Part shown: one piece after another, positions 6,043 to 12,373 of the stretch
Layout of the letters: every line of letters begins with the position of its first letter
Numbering within the stretch: position 1 is the stretch's first letter
Assembly (NCBI GenBank): GCA_938003595.1
Contig: CALKYH010000254.1
Location: 1-12,373 of the forward strand
DNA from: an uncultured bacterium
GTDB taxonomy: Bacteria > Planctomycetota > Phycisphaerae > Phycisphaerales > UBA1924
Reading direction: 5' to 3'
Length of the DNA stretch: 12,373 nt
Notes under the pieces: generated by a model
Database searches by the model: none
The model's input: only the letters and a program-made list of their open reading frames with translations
What the model was told of the DNA's origin: nothing
Translations under genes and position numbers: made by a program

Positions 6043-6579
6043 ATGCAGCAGGCCGCCCATGACGGGCCGTACACGCGGAACGACGAATCGAATCCGCTCG
6101 GCATCGCGGGGTTCGTTGTCTCGCTTGTGGGACTGGTCGCCTCGTGCGGTCTGCTCTCGCCGATCGGCGCTGTGCTCTCGCTCGTGGCGATGTCCAAGCG
6201 CCCCAAGGGGCTGGCGATCGCCGGGTTTGTGCTCGGTTTGATTGGCTCGCTCTGGATCGTGGCGCTGATCGTGGGCGTCGTCATCCTGGGCGTCGGAGGC
6301 GTCGCGGCGATGATCGGGCTCGGACCGGTCTTCGAGGCGGCCTTCGATCAAGTCGAGATCCGCAACGCCATGCGGGACTACCGAGCCGAGCACGGCGGGC
6401 TGCCTGCCTCCCTGGACGACCTGACGGGGTTGGACCCGGAAGTTCTCACCGACCACTGGGGCTCGGCCTACCGGCTGGAATACACGGATAATGGCGAGAC
6501 GCCCGTGATCATCAGCGATGGTCCGGATAAGCAGACGGGCACCGATGACGACATTCGGATTCAATTCGGGCCGCTCTAG
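6043..6579 (+). CDS. DUF4190-like membrane protein fused to a GspG-like C-terminal domain
   Basis: 178 residues. A polar N-terminus (1-17) leads into NPLGIAGFVVSLVGLVASCG and AIAGFVLGLIGSLWIVALIV, with the KRPKGLAIAGF turn between them. This is the two-helix pattern of DUF4190-type small membrane proteins. A Gly-rich third hydrophobic stretch runs to about residue 95. Residues 100-178 look like the globular end of a type II secretion major pseudopilin (GspG): QVEIRNAMRDYRAEHGGLPASLDDL (helix, then proline turn), DHWGSAYRLEY (137-147), and VIISDGPDKQTGTDDDI (155-171), which matches the calcium-binding end segment of that family. No prepilin cleavage site (GFTLIE) is present, so it is not a normal pseudopilin. 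The soluble domain is probably displayed at a membrane surface. Domain assignments come from pattern recognition. Confidence 0.82.
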   Translation: MQQAAHDGPYTRNDESNPLGIAGFVVSLVGLVASCGLLSPIGAVLSLVAMSKRPKGLAIAGFVLGLIGSLWIVALIVGVVILGVGGVAAMIGLGPVFEAAFDQVEIRNAMRDYRAEHGGLPASLDDLTGLDPEVLTDHWGSAYRLEYTDNGETPVIISDGPDKQTGTDDDIRIQFGPL

Positions 6580-6650
6580 GCGACCCGGATGAACAGAATC
6601 ACCCGCCGGGCGTCGATGTCCTCCTGTCGAGCCACTGGCGGTTGCGGCGA

Positions 6651-6679
6651 TTCGCCGGCCGGCGGTGGGCGTCTAGACT
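6651..6679 (+). promoter_or_regulatory. Candidate promoter upstream of the DUF6263-like gene
   Basis: TTCGCC (6651-6656) and TAGACT (6674-6679) are 17 bp apart, 70 nt before ATG 6749. The -35 box is poor (3 of 6) and the -10 box fair (4 of 6). A 12-bp perfect palindrome, CGCCGGCCGGCG (6653-6664), overlaps the -35 box and spacer and could be an operator or just GC-rich sequence. Confidence 0.3.
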
Positions 6680-6748
6680 CCTGCCCAACAGCATCCTCCG
6701 AACAAGCCACCCCGGTCGCCCCGGGGCGTCGAAGGGAGACTTGCCTCG

Positions 6749-7693
6749 ATGATCTCTACTGATGGCCGTCTGCGTCGCTTCCTTCTCCTGGTCGCCCCCC
6801 TGGCGCTGGTCCTTGCCGCGTGGAGCACGCCCGCGCGGGCCCAGGGCTCCGAGAGCGAATCCTTCGACCTGTCCGCCAAGTTCACGGTCGGCGACGAGCA
6901 GTCGTACACCTTCCGCACGGACTCCAAGCAGTCGATGATCCTCGGCGCCAATCCGCCGCAGATGTCGGGCTCCGAGGTGGAGTCGCTCATGCGGACGCGG
7001 GTGCGCGAGGTGAGCGCCGAGGGCGTGGCGACGGTGCAGTTCGTGTACGAGCGGATGAAGGTGAAGGTGGGTTCGCCCAACGGCAACTTCGAGTTCGACT
7101 CGGAGTGGCCGATCGCCCGGGACGCCGGGAACCCGATCGCCCCCGCGGTCCGGCAGCTGGTAGGCAAGACGATCATCGCCAAGGTGGCGCCCAACGGCTC
7201 ACTGGTGGAGCTGCAGTCGATCGACACCACCGGCATGGACCCCAACACGGCGCGGACCATGACGGAGCTGGTGAACCCTGATTCGTTCACGCAGCTGCTG
7301 CAGCTGCTGTATGGGCTCAAGACCGATCCTTCCACCGCCGCCATCGGCGAGATGTGGGTGAAGGAGTCCTCCCTGCCGTCGGGGATGGGCTCCATGAAGG
7401 TGACGCGCGAGTTCACGCTGGAGTCGTCCATTGCGAACAAGGCGTATGTGAACATCGGCGGGGACATCGCACTTGTGATCGATCCGTCGCTTCCCAAGAA
7501 GCCGGGCGCCGAGTTCCTCGAATGGAAGAGCGGGACGGTTGAGGGCCGCGTGGTCTGGGACTCTCAGAACGGGCGGCTGGAGAAGGCCGAGGTCGGCACC
7601 GAGATCAACGCGACCGACTCCAACCCGGAGTACCAGGGCAACATCCTGACGGTCATCATCACCTCGAAGTCGTCGCTGACGCGTCGGATTTAG
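6749..7693 (+). CDS. Secreted DUF6263-like protein
   Basis: 314 residues with a textbook signal peptide: MISTDGRLRRF, hydrophobic LLLVAPLALVLAAW, and cleavage at ARA-QG near residue 31. The mature part resembles planctomycete proteins annotated as DUF6263, of unknown function. It contains alternating beta strands such as KFTVGDEQSYTFRTDSKQ (44-61), VREVSAEGVATVQFVYERMK (85-104), VGKTIIAKVAPNGSLVEL (138-155), a Leu/Gln-rich helix at 180-190, and the conserved-looking IGEMWVKESSLPSG (199-212) before KVTREFTLE (217-225). No enzymatic motif is seen. AAGGGAG (6732-6738) ends 10 nt before ATG 6749 and supports the start. A methyltransferase gene follows after 4 nt, so they probably share an mRNA. 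The family name is from memory and needs a profile search. Confidence 0.8.
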   Translation: MISTDGRLRRFLLLVAPLALVLAAWSTPARAQGSESESFDLSAKFTVGDEQSYTFRTDSKQSMILGANPPQMSGSEVESLMRTRVREVSAEGVATVQFVYERMKVKVGSPNGNFEFDSEWPIARDAGNPIAPAVRQLVGKTIIAKVAPNGSLVELQSIDTTGMDPNTARTMTELVNPDSFTQLLQLLYGLKTDPSTAAIGEMWVKESSLPSGMGSMKVTREFTLESSIANKAYVNIGGDIALVIDPSLPKKPGAEFLEWKSGTVEGRVVWDSQNGRLEKAEVGTEINATDSNPEYQGNILTVIITSKSSLTRRI

Positions 7694-7697
7694 CGCC

Positions 7698-8531
7698 ATG
7701 AGCAAGCCAACCAGCGCCGCCGAATATGTGCTGGGGGTCAACGCCGCCGAGCTGGAGCGACTGGGTTTCCAGCACCAGCTGTGGTCGTCGTACGCGCACG
7801 AGCTCTGGGAACGCGCGGGGCTGACCAGGGGCATGACCGTGCTCGACGCGGGCGCGGGCCCGGGGTTCGCGGCCACCGAGCTGGCGCAGCTGGTCGGCCC
7901 CGAGGGCTCGGTGCGGGCGGTGGACGAGGCGCCCTTCTATGTGGAATACCTGCGCGAACGGGCCATGATCCTCGGGCTGAAGAACCTGCACTGCCAGCTG
8001 GGCGATGTGCAGCGGCTCGCGGAGACGGACATCGCGCCGGGGTCGATCGACTTCGCGTACATGCGGTGGGTGCTGTGCTTCGTGCCGGACCCGGACGCGA
8101 CGATCGCGGGCGTGGCCCGACTGCTCAAGCCCGGCGGGGTCTTCGCCCTGCAGGACTACTTCAACTACCGCATGCTCGCGCTGGCGCCGCGGTCGGTCAT
8201 CCTGGAGCGCGTGGTCGCGGCGGTTGAATCGCTCTGGCGCAAGCGGGGCGGCGACCCGGACATCGTCGGTCGGCTGCCGCAGCTGTTCCGCAAGCACGGT
8301 CTGGAGCTGCGCGAAGTCACGCCGGCGCAGCGTGTGGCGAGGCCGCATGAGCAGCTCTGGCACTGGCCCACGACCTTCTTCCGGAACTTCCTTCCGGAGC
8401 TGGTCAAGCACGGAGAGCTGAGCGCGGAGGACCGGCGGAAGTTCGAGGCCGAGTGGGCCGAGCGCACCGCCGACCCGGACGCGGTCTTCGTGGCGCCCAC
8501 GGTGTTCAGCGTCGTCGGCGTGAAGCGCTGA
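7698..8531 (+). CDS. Class I SAM-dependent methyltransferase
   Basis: 277 residues, cytoplasmic. The Rossmann-fold methyltransferase motifs are in order: motif I VLDAGAGPGFAATELA (48-63), which binds SAM; the acidic residue after strand 2 in VRAVDEAPFYVEYL (72-85; Asp-76, ribose contact); GDVQRL (102-107); IDFAYMRWVLCFVPDP (117-132); and LLKPGGVFALQDYF (142-155). This is the arrangement of Methyltransf_11/25-type enzymes (UbiE and small-molecule methyltransferases). The C-terminal half (160-277) is helical with aromatic residues (LWHWPTTFFRNFLP) and probably forms the substrate lid. The substrate is unknown. ATG 7698 lies 4 nt after the preceding stop without a good Shine-Dalgarno site, which suggests translation coupled to the secreted-protein gene. 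That pairing does not reveal the substrate. The gene ends 20 nt before a bidirectional terminator. Confidence 0.92.
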   Translation: MSKPTSAAEYVLGVNAAELERLGFQHQLWSSYAHELWERAGLTRGMTVLDAGAGPGFAATELAQLVGPEGSVRAVDEAPFYVEYLRERAMILGLKNLHCQLGDVQRLAETDIAPGSIDFAYMRWVLCFVPDPDATIAGVARLLKPGGVFALQDYFNYRMLALAPRSVILERVVAAVESLWRKRGGDPDIVGRLPQLFRKHGLELREVTPAQRVARPHEQLWHWPTTFFRNFLPELVKHGELSAEDRRKFEAEWAERTADPDAVFVAPTVFSVVGVKR

Positions 8532-8550
8532 ACCGATTCCAAAAAGAACA

Positions 8551-8573
8551 AGGGCTCCGCGATGCGGAGCCCT
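8551..8573. terminator. Bidirectional rho-independent terminator between methyltransferase gene and rpmB
   Basis: AGGGCTCCGC (8551-8560) and GCGGAGCCCT (8564-8573) form a perfect 10-bp stem with a 3-nt GAT loop. On the reverse strand it is followed by TGTTCTTTTTGG, a good U-tract for rpmB. On the forward strand it is followed by CGTGAGATTCTCTTTG, weaker but T-rich, for the methyltransferase transcript. It sits midway between the two stop codons. Confidence 0.88.
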
Positions 8574-8605
8574 CGTGAGATTCTCTTTGTTCGGCCGCGA
8601 ACGAA

Positions 8606-8884
8606 TCAGTGCGCCGCGGCGGCCTTCTGCTGGCGGGTGTACCCGTACTTGCGCTTCAGCGGCTTGACGACCAGACCCTGCTTGATGGCCTTCGCGCAGA
8701 CCAGGATGGTCGTGTCGCGGCCGTCGACCAGGGCGCGGACCTTGCGGAGGTTCGGCTTGAAGGTGCGGGCCGTGATGCCGGTGGGCTTCAGACCGAAGCC
8801 GCCCTTCACGATCTTCTGGCCGCGGTAGGTCCGCGTCTTGCCGAAAGTCGTCTTCTTGCCAGTCAGAGCGCAAACGCGGGGCAT
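8606..8884 (-). CDS. rpmB: 50S ribosomal protein L28
   Basis: 92 residues, basic, slightly longer than many L28 proteins. The N-terminal PRVCALTGKKTTFGKT matches the L28 opening (RVCxxTGK). The middle, TARTFKPNLRKVRALVDG (38-55), matches the FxPNLxxxR core, and VCAKAIKQGLVVKP (62-75) closes the domain. The tail LKRKYGYTRQQKAAAAH is an Ala-ending extension. Only one Cys is present in the CxxTGK segment, so this looks like a zinc-free form. ATG 8882-8884 has GGGAG 9 nt upstream and a promoter 38 bp away. The gene stands alone; the common rpmB-rpmG pairing is not seen. It is divergent from rpmH, with both promoters in the 231-bp gap. Confidence 0.96.
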   Translation of the reverse strand: MPRVCALTGKKTTFGKTRTYRGQKIVKGGFGLKPTGITARTFKPNLRKVRALVDGRDTTILVCAKAIKQGLVVKPLKRKYGYTRQQKAAAAH

Positions 8885-8921
8885 GGGGGAGGTCTCCCGT
8901 TGGGGGTCTTTGGGGGAGGGA

Positions 8922-8949
8922 AGGATAGCGGTCGGGCGGCGTTTGGCAA
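8922..8949 (-). promoter_or_regulatory. rpmB promoter
   Basis: On the reverse strand, TTGCCA (8944-8949, 5 of 6 to TTGACA) and TATCCT (8922-8927, 4 of 6 to TATAAT) are 16 bp apart. The -10 box is 37 nt upstream of the rpmB ATG, giving a leader of about 30 nt. Position and box quality together make this a good sigma-70-type call. Confidence 0.62.
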
Positions 8950-9031
8950 GCCGGGGTTGGCGGGCGGGGGCGGCCGGGGCCTCCCAGGGAGCCAAGGGGC
9001 TGGCCCGGAGCGGCCGGAATCGAGGGGGCGC

Positions 9032-9060
9032 TTGGCGGGGCGGGCCGGAGACGCTATTGT
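9032..9060 (+). promoter_or_regulatory. rpmH promoter
   Basis: TTGGCG (9032-9037) and TATTGT (9055-9060) are exactly 17 bp apart, each 4 of 6 to the sigma-70 consensus. The predicted start near 9067 leaves a leader of about 50 nt. That leader contains CTCGCCC (9071-9077) and GGGCGAG (9084-9090), a 7-bp hairpin that falls before the ribosome site. Confidence 0.62.
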
Positions 9061-9115
9061 TCCCGCCCCACTCGCCCCGGACCGGGCGAGCGATCCAACG
9101 GACGGAGCTTTGGCC

Positions 9116-9262
9116 ATGCATTACCCCCACAAGACCTCGCGGACCAAGCGGAAGCGCTCGATCGGCTTCCGGGCCCGCATGAAGACCAAGAACGGCCGCA
9201 AGATGATCAACCGCAAGCGGGCGATGGGTCGCTCGCTGAATGTGGCCGACGAGAAGATCTGA
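9116..9262 (+). CDS. rpmH: 50S ribosomal protein L34
   Basis: 48 residues, very basic. The core KRKRSIGFRARMKTKNGRKM (11-30) followed by INRKRAMGRS matches the L34 signature (GFRxRMxTxxGRxxxxxRRxxGR). The first residues, MHYPHKTSRT, replace the usual MKRTYQPS; I recall a similar start in other planctomycetes. The tail LNVADEKI is short. ATG 9116 has GGAG (9104-9107) 8 nt upstream. L34 is a small structural protein of the large subunit that stabilises 23S rRNA folds. In most bacteria rpmH sits with dnaA and rnpA near the origin; here it is alone, between divergent rpmB and sucC, with its own promoter and terminator. Confidence 0.95.
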   Translation: MHYPHKTSRTKRKRSIGFRARMKTKNGRKMINRKRAMGRSLNVADEKI

Positions 9263-9310
9263 CGGCGCGGAGCGCTTGCGTCCCGCTCGTTTCGTGTGCA
9301 GTTTGCGTCG

Positions 9311-9334
9311 CGCCCGGGCCTCACGGCTCGGGCG
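9311..9334 (+). terminator. rpmH terminator
   Basis: CGCCCGGGCC (9311-9320) pairs with GGCTCGGGCG (9325-9334) around a TCAC loop: 10 bp with one G-U pair. TTGTCGTTGG follows. It lies 48 nt past the rpmH stop and 76 nt before sucC, so sucC probably has its own promoter. I could not identify one. Confidence 0.75.
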
Positions 9335-9409
9335 TTGTCGTTGGGGATTCGGCCCGACTCCCCCACCACTGATCCACTCACCCTCGATTCAACGGATATC
9401 TTTGCAGCC

Positions 9410-10615
9410 ATGAAGATCCACGAGCATCAGGCGCGCCAGATTCTGGCCGACGCGGGCATCCCTGTTCCTCCCGGCGAGGTCGTGACCTCGGCCGATCAGG
9501 CGGGTCCGGCGTACGAGCGGATCGCCAAGGCGTCGGGCACGGCGCTCGCCGTGGTCAAGGCGCAAGTGCACGCGGGCGGTCGCGGCAAGGCGGGGTTCGT
9601 GAAACTCGTCAAGAGCGCCGCGGAGGCGACCGAGGCCGCGAAGTTCATGCTCTCCAACCGCATGAAGAGCCCGCAGACGCCGCCGGAGGGTCTGGAGGTC
9701 ACGAAAGTCCTGATCGCGGCGGGGGTGGACATCGCGAAGGAGTACTACCTGGCGATCACGACGGACCGCGCGTCGCGCCGGAATGTGCTCATCGCTTCGA
9801 GCGAGGGCGGCGTGGACATCGAGGAGGTCGCGCACAAGAACCCCAAGGCCATCCTGAAGAAGCGGCTGCACCCGGCGCACGGGCTGCAGGCCCACGAGGC
9901 GCGGAGCCTCGCGTTCGATCTGGGCTTCAAGGGCAAGCAGGTCGGTCAGGCCGCGGCGATCATGATGAAGCTCGCGCAGGTGTACGCCGACCTCGACTGC
10001 GCCCTGGCCGAGATCAACCCGCTCATCGTCACGCCGCCGGACGAGAAGAACCCCGACGGACGCGTGCTGGCGATCGACGCGAAGTTCAACTTCGACGACA
10101 ACGCGCTGTTCCGCCAGAAGCAGATCCAGGCGATGTTCGACCCTGCGGAGGAAGACGCCGGCGAGATGCGCGCGGCGGAGGCGGGTCTGAACTACATCGC
10201 GCTCGACGGCGACATCGGCTGCCTGGTGAACGGCGCCGGGCTGGCGATGGCGACGATGGACACCATCAAGCACTTCGGAGGCGAGCCGGCGAACTTCCTC
10301 GATGTCGGCGGCGGCGCCACCGAGGAGGCGGTGACCGAGGCGTTCCGCATCATCCTGTCCGACGGGAATGTGAAGGGCGTGCTCGTCAACATCTTCGGCG
10401 GGATCATGCGCTGCGACGTCATCGCGCAGGCGATCGTGAACGCGGCGAAGGAAGTGGGCTTCAAGGTGCCGCTGGTCGTGCGCCTCGAGGGCACGAATGT
10501 GAAGGAGGGCCGGGCCATCCTGGAGGCGGCCCGGGCGCAGATCCCGACCATGCAGGCGGCGACCGACCTGGGCGACGGGGCGAGGAAGGTCGTCAGCGCC
10601 GTGAAGGCGGCGTGA
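9410..10615 (+). CDS. sucC: Succinyl-CoA ligase (ADP-forming), beta subunit
   Basis: 401 residues, close to the usual 388-400. With SucD it converts succinyl-CoA, ADP (or GDP) and phosphate to succinate, CoA and ATP in the TCA cycle. The start MKIHEHQARQILADAGIPVP is the family N-terminus, so ATG 9410 is preferred over the in-frame start at 9296. The ATP-grasp part has VVKAQVHAGGRGKAG (48-62), YYLAITTDRASRRNVLI (112-128), CALAEINPLIV (197-207; Glu-201 and Asn-203 near the metal) and AIDAKFNFDD (221-230; metal ligand Asp-223). The ligase domain has CLVNGAGLAMATMD (271-284), NFLDVGGGA (295-303) and NIFGGIMRCDVIA (327-339). The Shine-Dalgarno site is weak. sucD normally follows directly but is absent here. 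The last 23 bp overlap the reverse FG-GAP gene. Confidence 0.97.
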   Translation: MKIHEHQARQILADAGIPVPPGEVVTSADQAGPAYERIAKASGTALAVVKAQVHAGGRGKAGFVKLVKSAAEATEAAKFMLSNRMKSPQTPPEGLEVTKVLIAAGVDIAKEYYLAITTDRASRRNVLIASSEGGVDIEEVAHKNPKAILKKRLHPAHGLQAHEARSLAFDLGFKGKQVGQAAAIMMKLAQVYADLDCALAEINPLIVTPPDEKNPDGRVLAIDAKFNFDDNALFRQKQIQAMFDPAEEDAGEMRAAEAGLNYIALDGDIGCLVNGAGLAMATMDTIKHFGGEPANFLDVGGGATEEAVTEAFRIILSDGNVKGVLVNIFGGIMRCDVIAQAIVNAAKEVGFKVPLVVRLEGTNVKEGRAILEAARAQIPTMQAATDLGDGARKVVSAVKAA

Positions 10616-11942
10616 CAGACTGCGGCGTCGTGCCGGAGAGCAGGCGCGACAGTTCGATCAGCCAGGCCGCTGGAATCTCCTCGCAGAGCTCCGGCTCCAG
10701 CGGGATCGTCGAGCCGATCAGCGACGGCGTCCTGCGGAGCGGGTTCTCGTACCACACCACGCCGAGCGCCGCGAAGAGCCCGTTGTCGCCCTCCTCGGTC
10801 GTGATCAGGTCGAGGTCGCCGTCGCCGTCGACATCCAGCGCGGTGAGCACATCGAACTTGGTCCCCTCGGGCCCGGAGACATCGACCAGGCGCCAGCCGC
10901 CGGAGGCCTCTTGCATGAAGACAAAGACGCCGGAGAGCTCCTTGTATGCCTGCTCGCATGAGAGCGCGATATCGAGAAGGCCGTCGTCGTTGAAATCATC
11001 CAGCTTGACGCTCTTGGGCGCGGGGAAGGGCGCCGGCAGGGGGACCTGCGACTCAGACCAGCCGGCGGCGCCGCCCATCAGGATGACCAATCCCGGGGGC
11101 ACATTGTTCACGCCCTGGTAGGCCGCGACGAAATCGATGGACCCATCATTGTCCAGGTCTGTGGCGGCGGCGGCTACGACCCGGCGGTTTGTCAGTCCGA
11201 TGGTGTGCGCGACCCAGGGTCCCTTGGAGACGGCCGGGTGCGGGTTCTCCAGCCAACGCAGCCCCCGAGTCGCGCCGTAACGATCCGCGATGACCAGGTC
11301 GTCGTCCCCGTCGTCGTCCATATCGAGCGCGAGGATCGCCATGGGCCAGCCGACCGGAGCGATGGGCTGAGAGGTCCACTGATCGATCGCGGTGGGCTCT
11401 GGTCCCGGTTTGAGCCAGGCGAGTTGCCCCTGATCGCCATCTACGAATCGCCCGCCCGTGACGACATCCACCCTGCCGTCGTGATCGAGATCGACTGGCT
11501 CGGCGATCATCCATTTGTAGGGATCGAGCGGGACAACATGCTCCTGGAACCCCTCGGCCGTGCTCTCGAAGAACGAAACTCGGCGCACCGACCCTTCCAT
11601 GCAGACGACCACATCGCGGTCGCCGTCGCCGTCGAGATCGATGGCGAACGCGTCCTCCGCGGCGGGGGTCGCGCCGACAACGATATGGGGCCACTCGCAG
11701 GCGACGAGCGCGGGCTCCGGCCAGGACAGGAGCGTGGTGATGCCGCTCTGCTCCCAGACCGCGGCCAGATCCGGCCGGGCATGGAACTCGCCGAACTCGG
11801 GGCGGGCTCCATCGGCGCCGAAGTAGGAGTTGTCGATGGTGTGGCGACGCCAGGGTCCGGCGGCTGCGGGCCAAGCCGTGCCCACTGCGGCCGCGACGAC
11901 TGCCAGTCGCGACAGCCAGCGATACGAATAACTCCCGGCCAT
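10593..11942 (-). CDS. Secreted FG-GAP/VCBS-repeat beta-propeller protein
   Basis: 449 residues. ATG 11940-11942 follows a strong GGAGG 4 nt upstream and opens a signal peptide (residues 1-28, cleavage after WPAAA). Six calcium-binding DxDxDGxxD loops recur every 50-56 residues: DLDGDGDRD (102), DLDHDGRVD (151), DMDDDGDDD (207), DLDNDGSID (262), DFNDDGLLD (316) and DVDGDGDLD (370). This is the integrin-alpha-like FG-GAP/VCBS pattern. WLKPGP and WLENPHP / WYENPLR after the blades are typical of planctomycete members of this group. About seven blades are expected. Calcium-dependent binding or structural work outside the cell is inferred; no catalytic residues or PEP-CTERM tail are present. The stop codon lies inside sucC on the other strand, so the two genes are convergent and overlapping. 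A 10-bp palindrome, TCCGATCGGA (12005-12014), lies 63 bp upstream. Confidence 0.92.
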   Translation of the reverse strand: MAGSYSYRWLSRLAVVAAAVGTAWPAAAGPWRRHTIDNSYFGADGARPEFGEFHARPDLAAVWEQSGITTLLSWPEPALVACEWPHIVVGATPAAEDAFAIDLDGDGDRDVVVCMEGSVRRVSFFESTAEGFQEHVVPLDPYKWMIAEPVDLDHDGRVDVVTGGRFVDGDQGQLAWLKPGPEPTAIDQWTSQPIAPVGWPMAILALDMDDDGDDDLVIADRYGATRGLRWLENPHPAVSKGPWVAHTIGLTNRRVVAAAATDLDNDGSIDFVAAYQGVNNVPPGLVILMGGAAGWSESQVPLPAPFPAPKSVKLDDFNDDGLLDIALSCEQAYKELSGVFVFMQEASGGWRLVDVSGPEGTKFDVLTALDVDGDGDLDLITTEEGDNGLFAALGVVWYENPLRRTPSLIGSTIPLEPELCEEIPAAWLIELSRLLSGTTPQSVTPPSRR

Positions 11943-12062
11943 CGAACCTCCGTCCTGAATTTACATCGGGTCGGCAATCCGGGAAACGGCGGATCAGAAT
12001 CAATTCCGATCGGACAACTCAGATCGGGGGGGTGAATGGGGCGGGGGTGGAAAGATGGGCAG

Positions 12063-12373
12063 TTAGTCCAGCGCCTCGTCGGAGGGCGGCGAGGCCGCGG
12101 CGCCGGCGTAGACCACCGCCGTCCGGGCGGCGAGGTCCCGGACCCGCTCGGCCAACTCGGCCGGGGCGATAACCCGGCAGTGCGGGCCCATGGACAGGAC
12201 CCACCAGGTGATCTCGTCGAGACCAGAGACCGTGCATCGGAAGGTCGCGGAGCCGTCGTCGTGCCAGTCAAAGCTCTGCGTGCGGTGCCAGAGCGTGTCG
12301 CTGACGGTGTGCGCGAACGAGGCGTCGAACTCGATCTCGACCTCGATGTCGCGATCCCCCTTGATCATGCGCC
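12063..12373 (-). CDS. WYL-domain transcriptional regulator, C-terminal part (partial)
   Basis: The frame is open at the window edge and stops at TAA 12063-12065, giving about 103 residues. The first Met (12366-12368) is probably internal, because what follows is the end of a WYL/WCX regulator (YafY type). The pattern is IEVEIEFDASFAHTV, then TLWHRTQSFDWHDDGSATFRC (a beta pair with WH..Q and a DGS turn), then LDEITWWVLSMGPHCRVIAPAEL and a terminal helix. In this family an N-terminal winged helix binds DNA and the WYL domain senses a ligand, often nucleic acid; both lie outside the window. It is on the same strand as, and 120 bp upstream of, the FG-GAP gene. Joint transcription is possible but unsupported. 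Confidence 0.82.
   Translation of the reverse strand, partial: RMIKGDRDIEVEIEFDASFAHTVSDTLWHRTQSFDWHDDGSATFRCTVSGLDEITWWVLSMGPHCRVIAPAELAERVRDLAARTAVVYAGAAASPPSDEALD

Noticed and set aside
5716..6564. Reverse open frame of 282 codons spanning the gap and the membrane-protein gene
   Set aside because: It overlaps a forward gene with a near-perfect ribosome site and recognisable domains; its product is His/Arg/Asp-rich noise.
9397..9402. TATCTT as a -10 box giving a leaderless sucC transcript
   Set aside because: No -35-like sequence at suitable distance; only its closeness to the ATG is suggestive.
9389..10273. Reverse open frame of 294 codons opposite sucC
   Set aside because: Arg/Leu/Val/His-rich antisense shadow of a highly conserved gene.
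12005..12014. TCCGATCGGA palindrome as an operator for the neighbouring WYL regulator
   Set aside because: A single 10-bp palindrome in GC-rich DNA with no second site and no promoter match is not enough to call.
1..12373. CRISPR array, defence island, prophage, IS element, biosynthetic cluster or tRNA
   Set aside because: No regular direct repeats with spacers, transposase, integrase, phage structural gene, toxin-antitoxin pair, synthase or cloverleaf was seen in the window.

Overview
The window reads as ordinary chromosome from a high-GC planctomycete, most likely of the class Phycisphaerae. Three things point there. Two neighbouring secreted proteins end in PEP-CTERM-like tails (Pro-Gly motif, hydrophobic helix, Arg cluster). 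The L34 ribosomal protein starts MHYPH rather than the usual MKRT. Short secreted or hypothetical proteins are interspersed with single housekeeping genes instead of large operons. The taxonomic call is inference, since no 16S or other marker search was possible.

Layout. A 19-codon tail of a forward gene (2-61) is followed by a short gap holding a degenerate 9-nt repeat and a hairpin. Next come two reverse-strand exported proteins: a cysteine-free formylglycine-generating-enzyme-fold protein (288-1349) and a beta-propeller-like protein (1765-2847). The 415 bp between them hold a strong terminator and several inverted repeats. A 431-bp divergent gap leads to a forward, probably lipid-anchored protein with a carbohydrate-binding-like C-terminus (about 3279-4841). 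It runs tail to tail, 10 nt apart, into rnc (RNase III, 4852-5604, reverse). A 438-bp divergent gap then leads to a forward two-domain membrane protein (6043-6579), a secreted DUF6263-like protein (6749-7693) and a SAM-dependent methyltransferase coupled to it 4 nt downstream (7698-8531).

The core is a divergent pair of ribosomal protein genes, rpmB (L28, reverse, 8606-8884) and rpmH (L34, forward, 9116-9262). Each has a recognisable promoter and a hairpin terminator. sucC follows (9410-10615, forward; TCA-cycle succinyl-CoA ligase beta subunit). Its 3' end overlaps by 23 bp a reverse-strand FG-GAP/VCBS-repeat secreted protein (10593-11942). The window closes in the 3' part of a WYL-domain transcriptional regulator (12063-12373, reverse).

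I see no CRISPR array, transposase, phage gene, toxin-antitoxin pair, tRNA or rRNA. There is no evident multi-gene novel system. The points most worth a second look are: RNase III with Ala where a metal-binding Asp is expected; the DUF4190/GspG-like domain fusion; the Cys-free secreted FGE-fold protein; an unresolved start or possible frameshift in the lipoprotein; and housekeeping genes (rpmH, sucC) separated from their usual partners.
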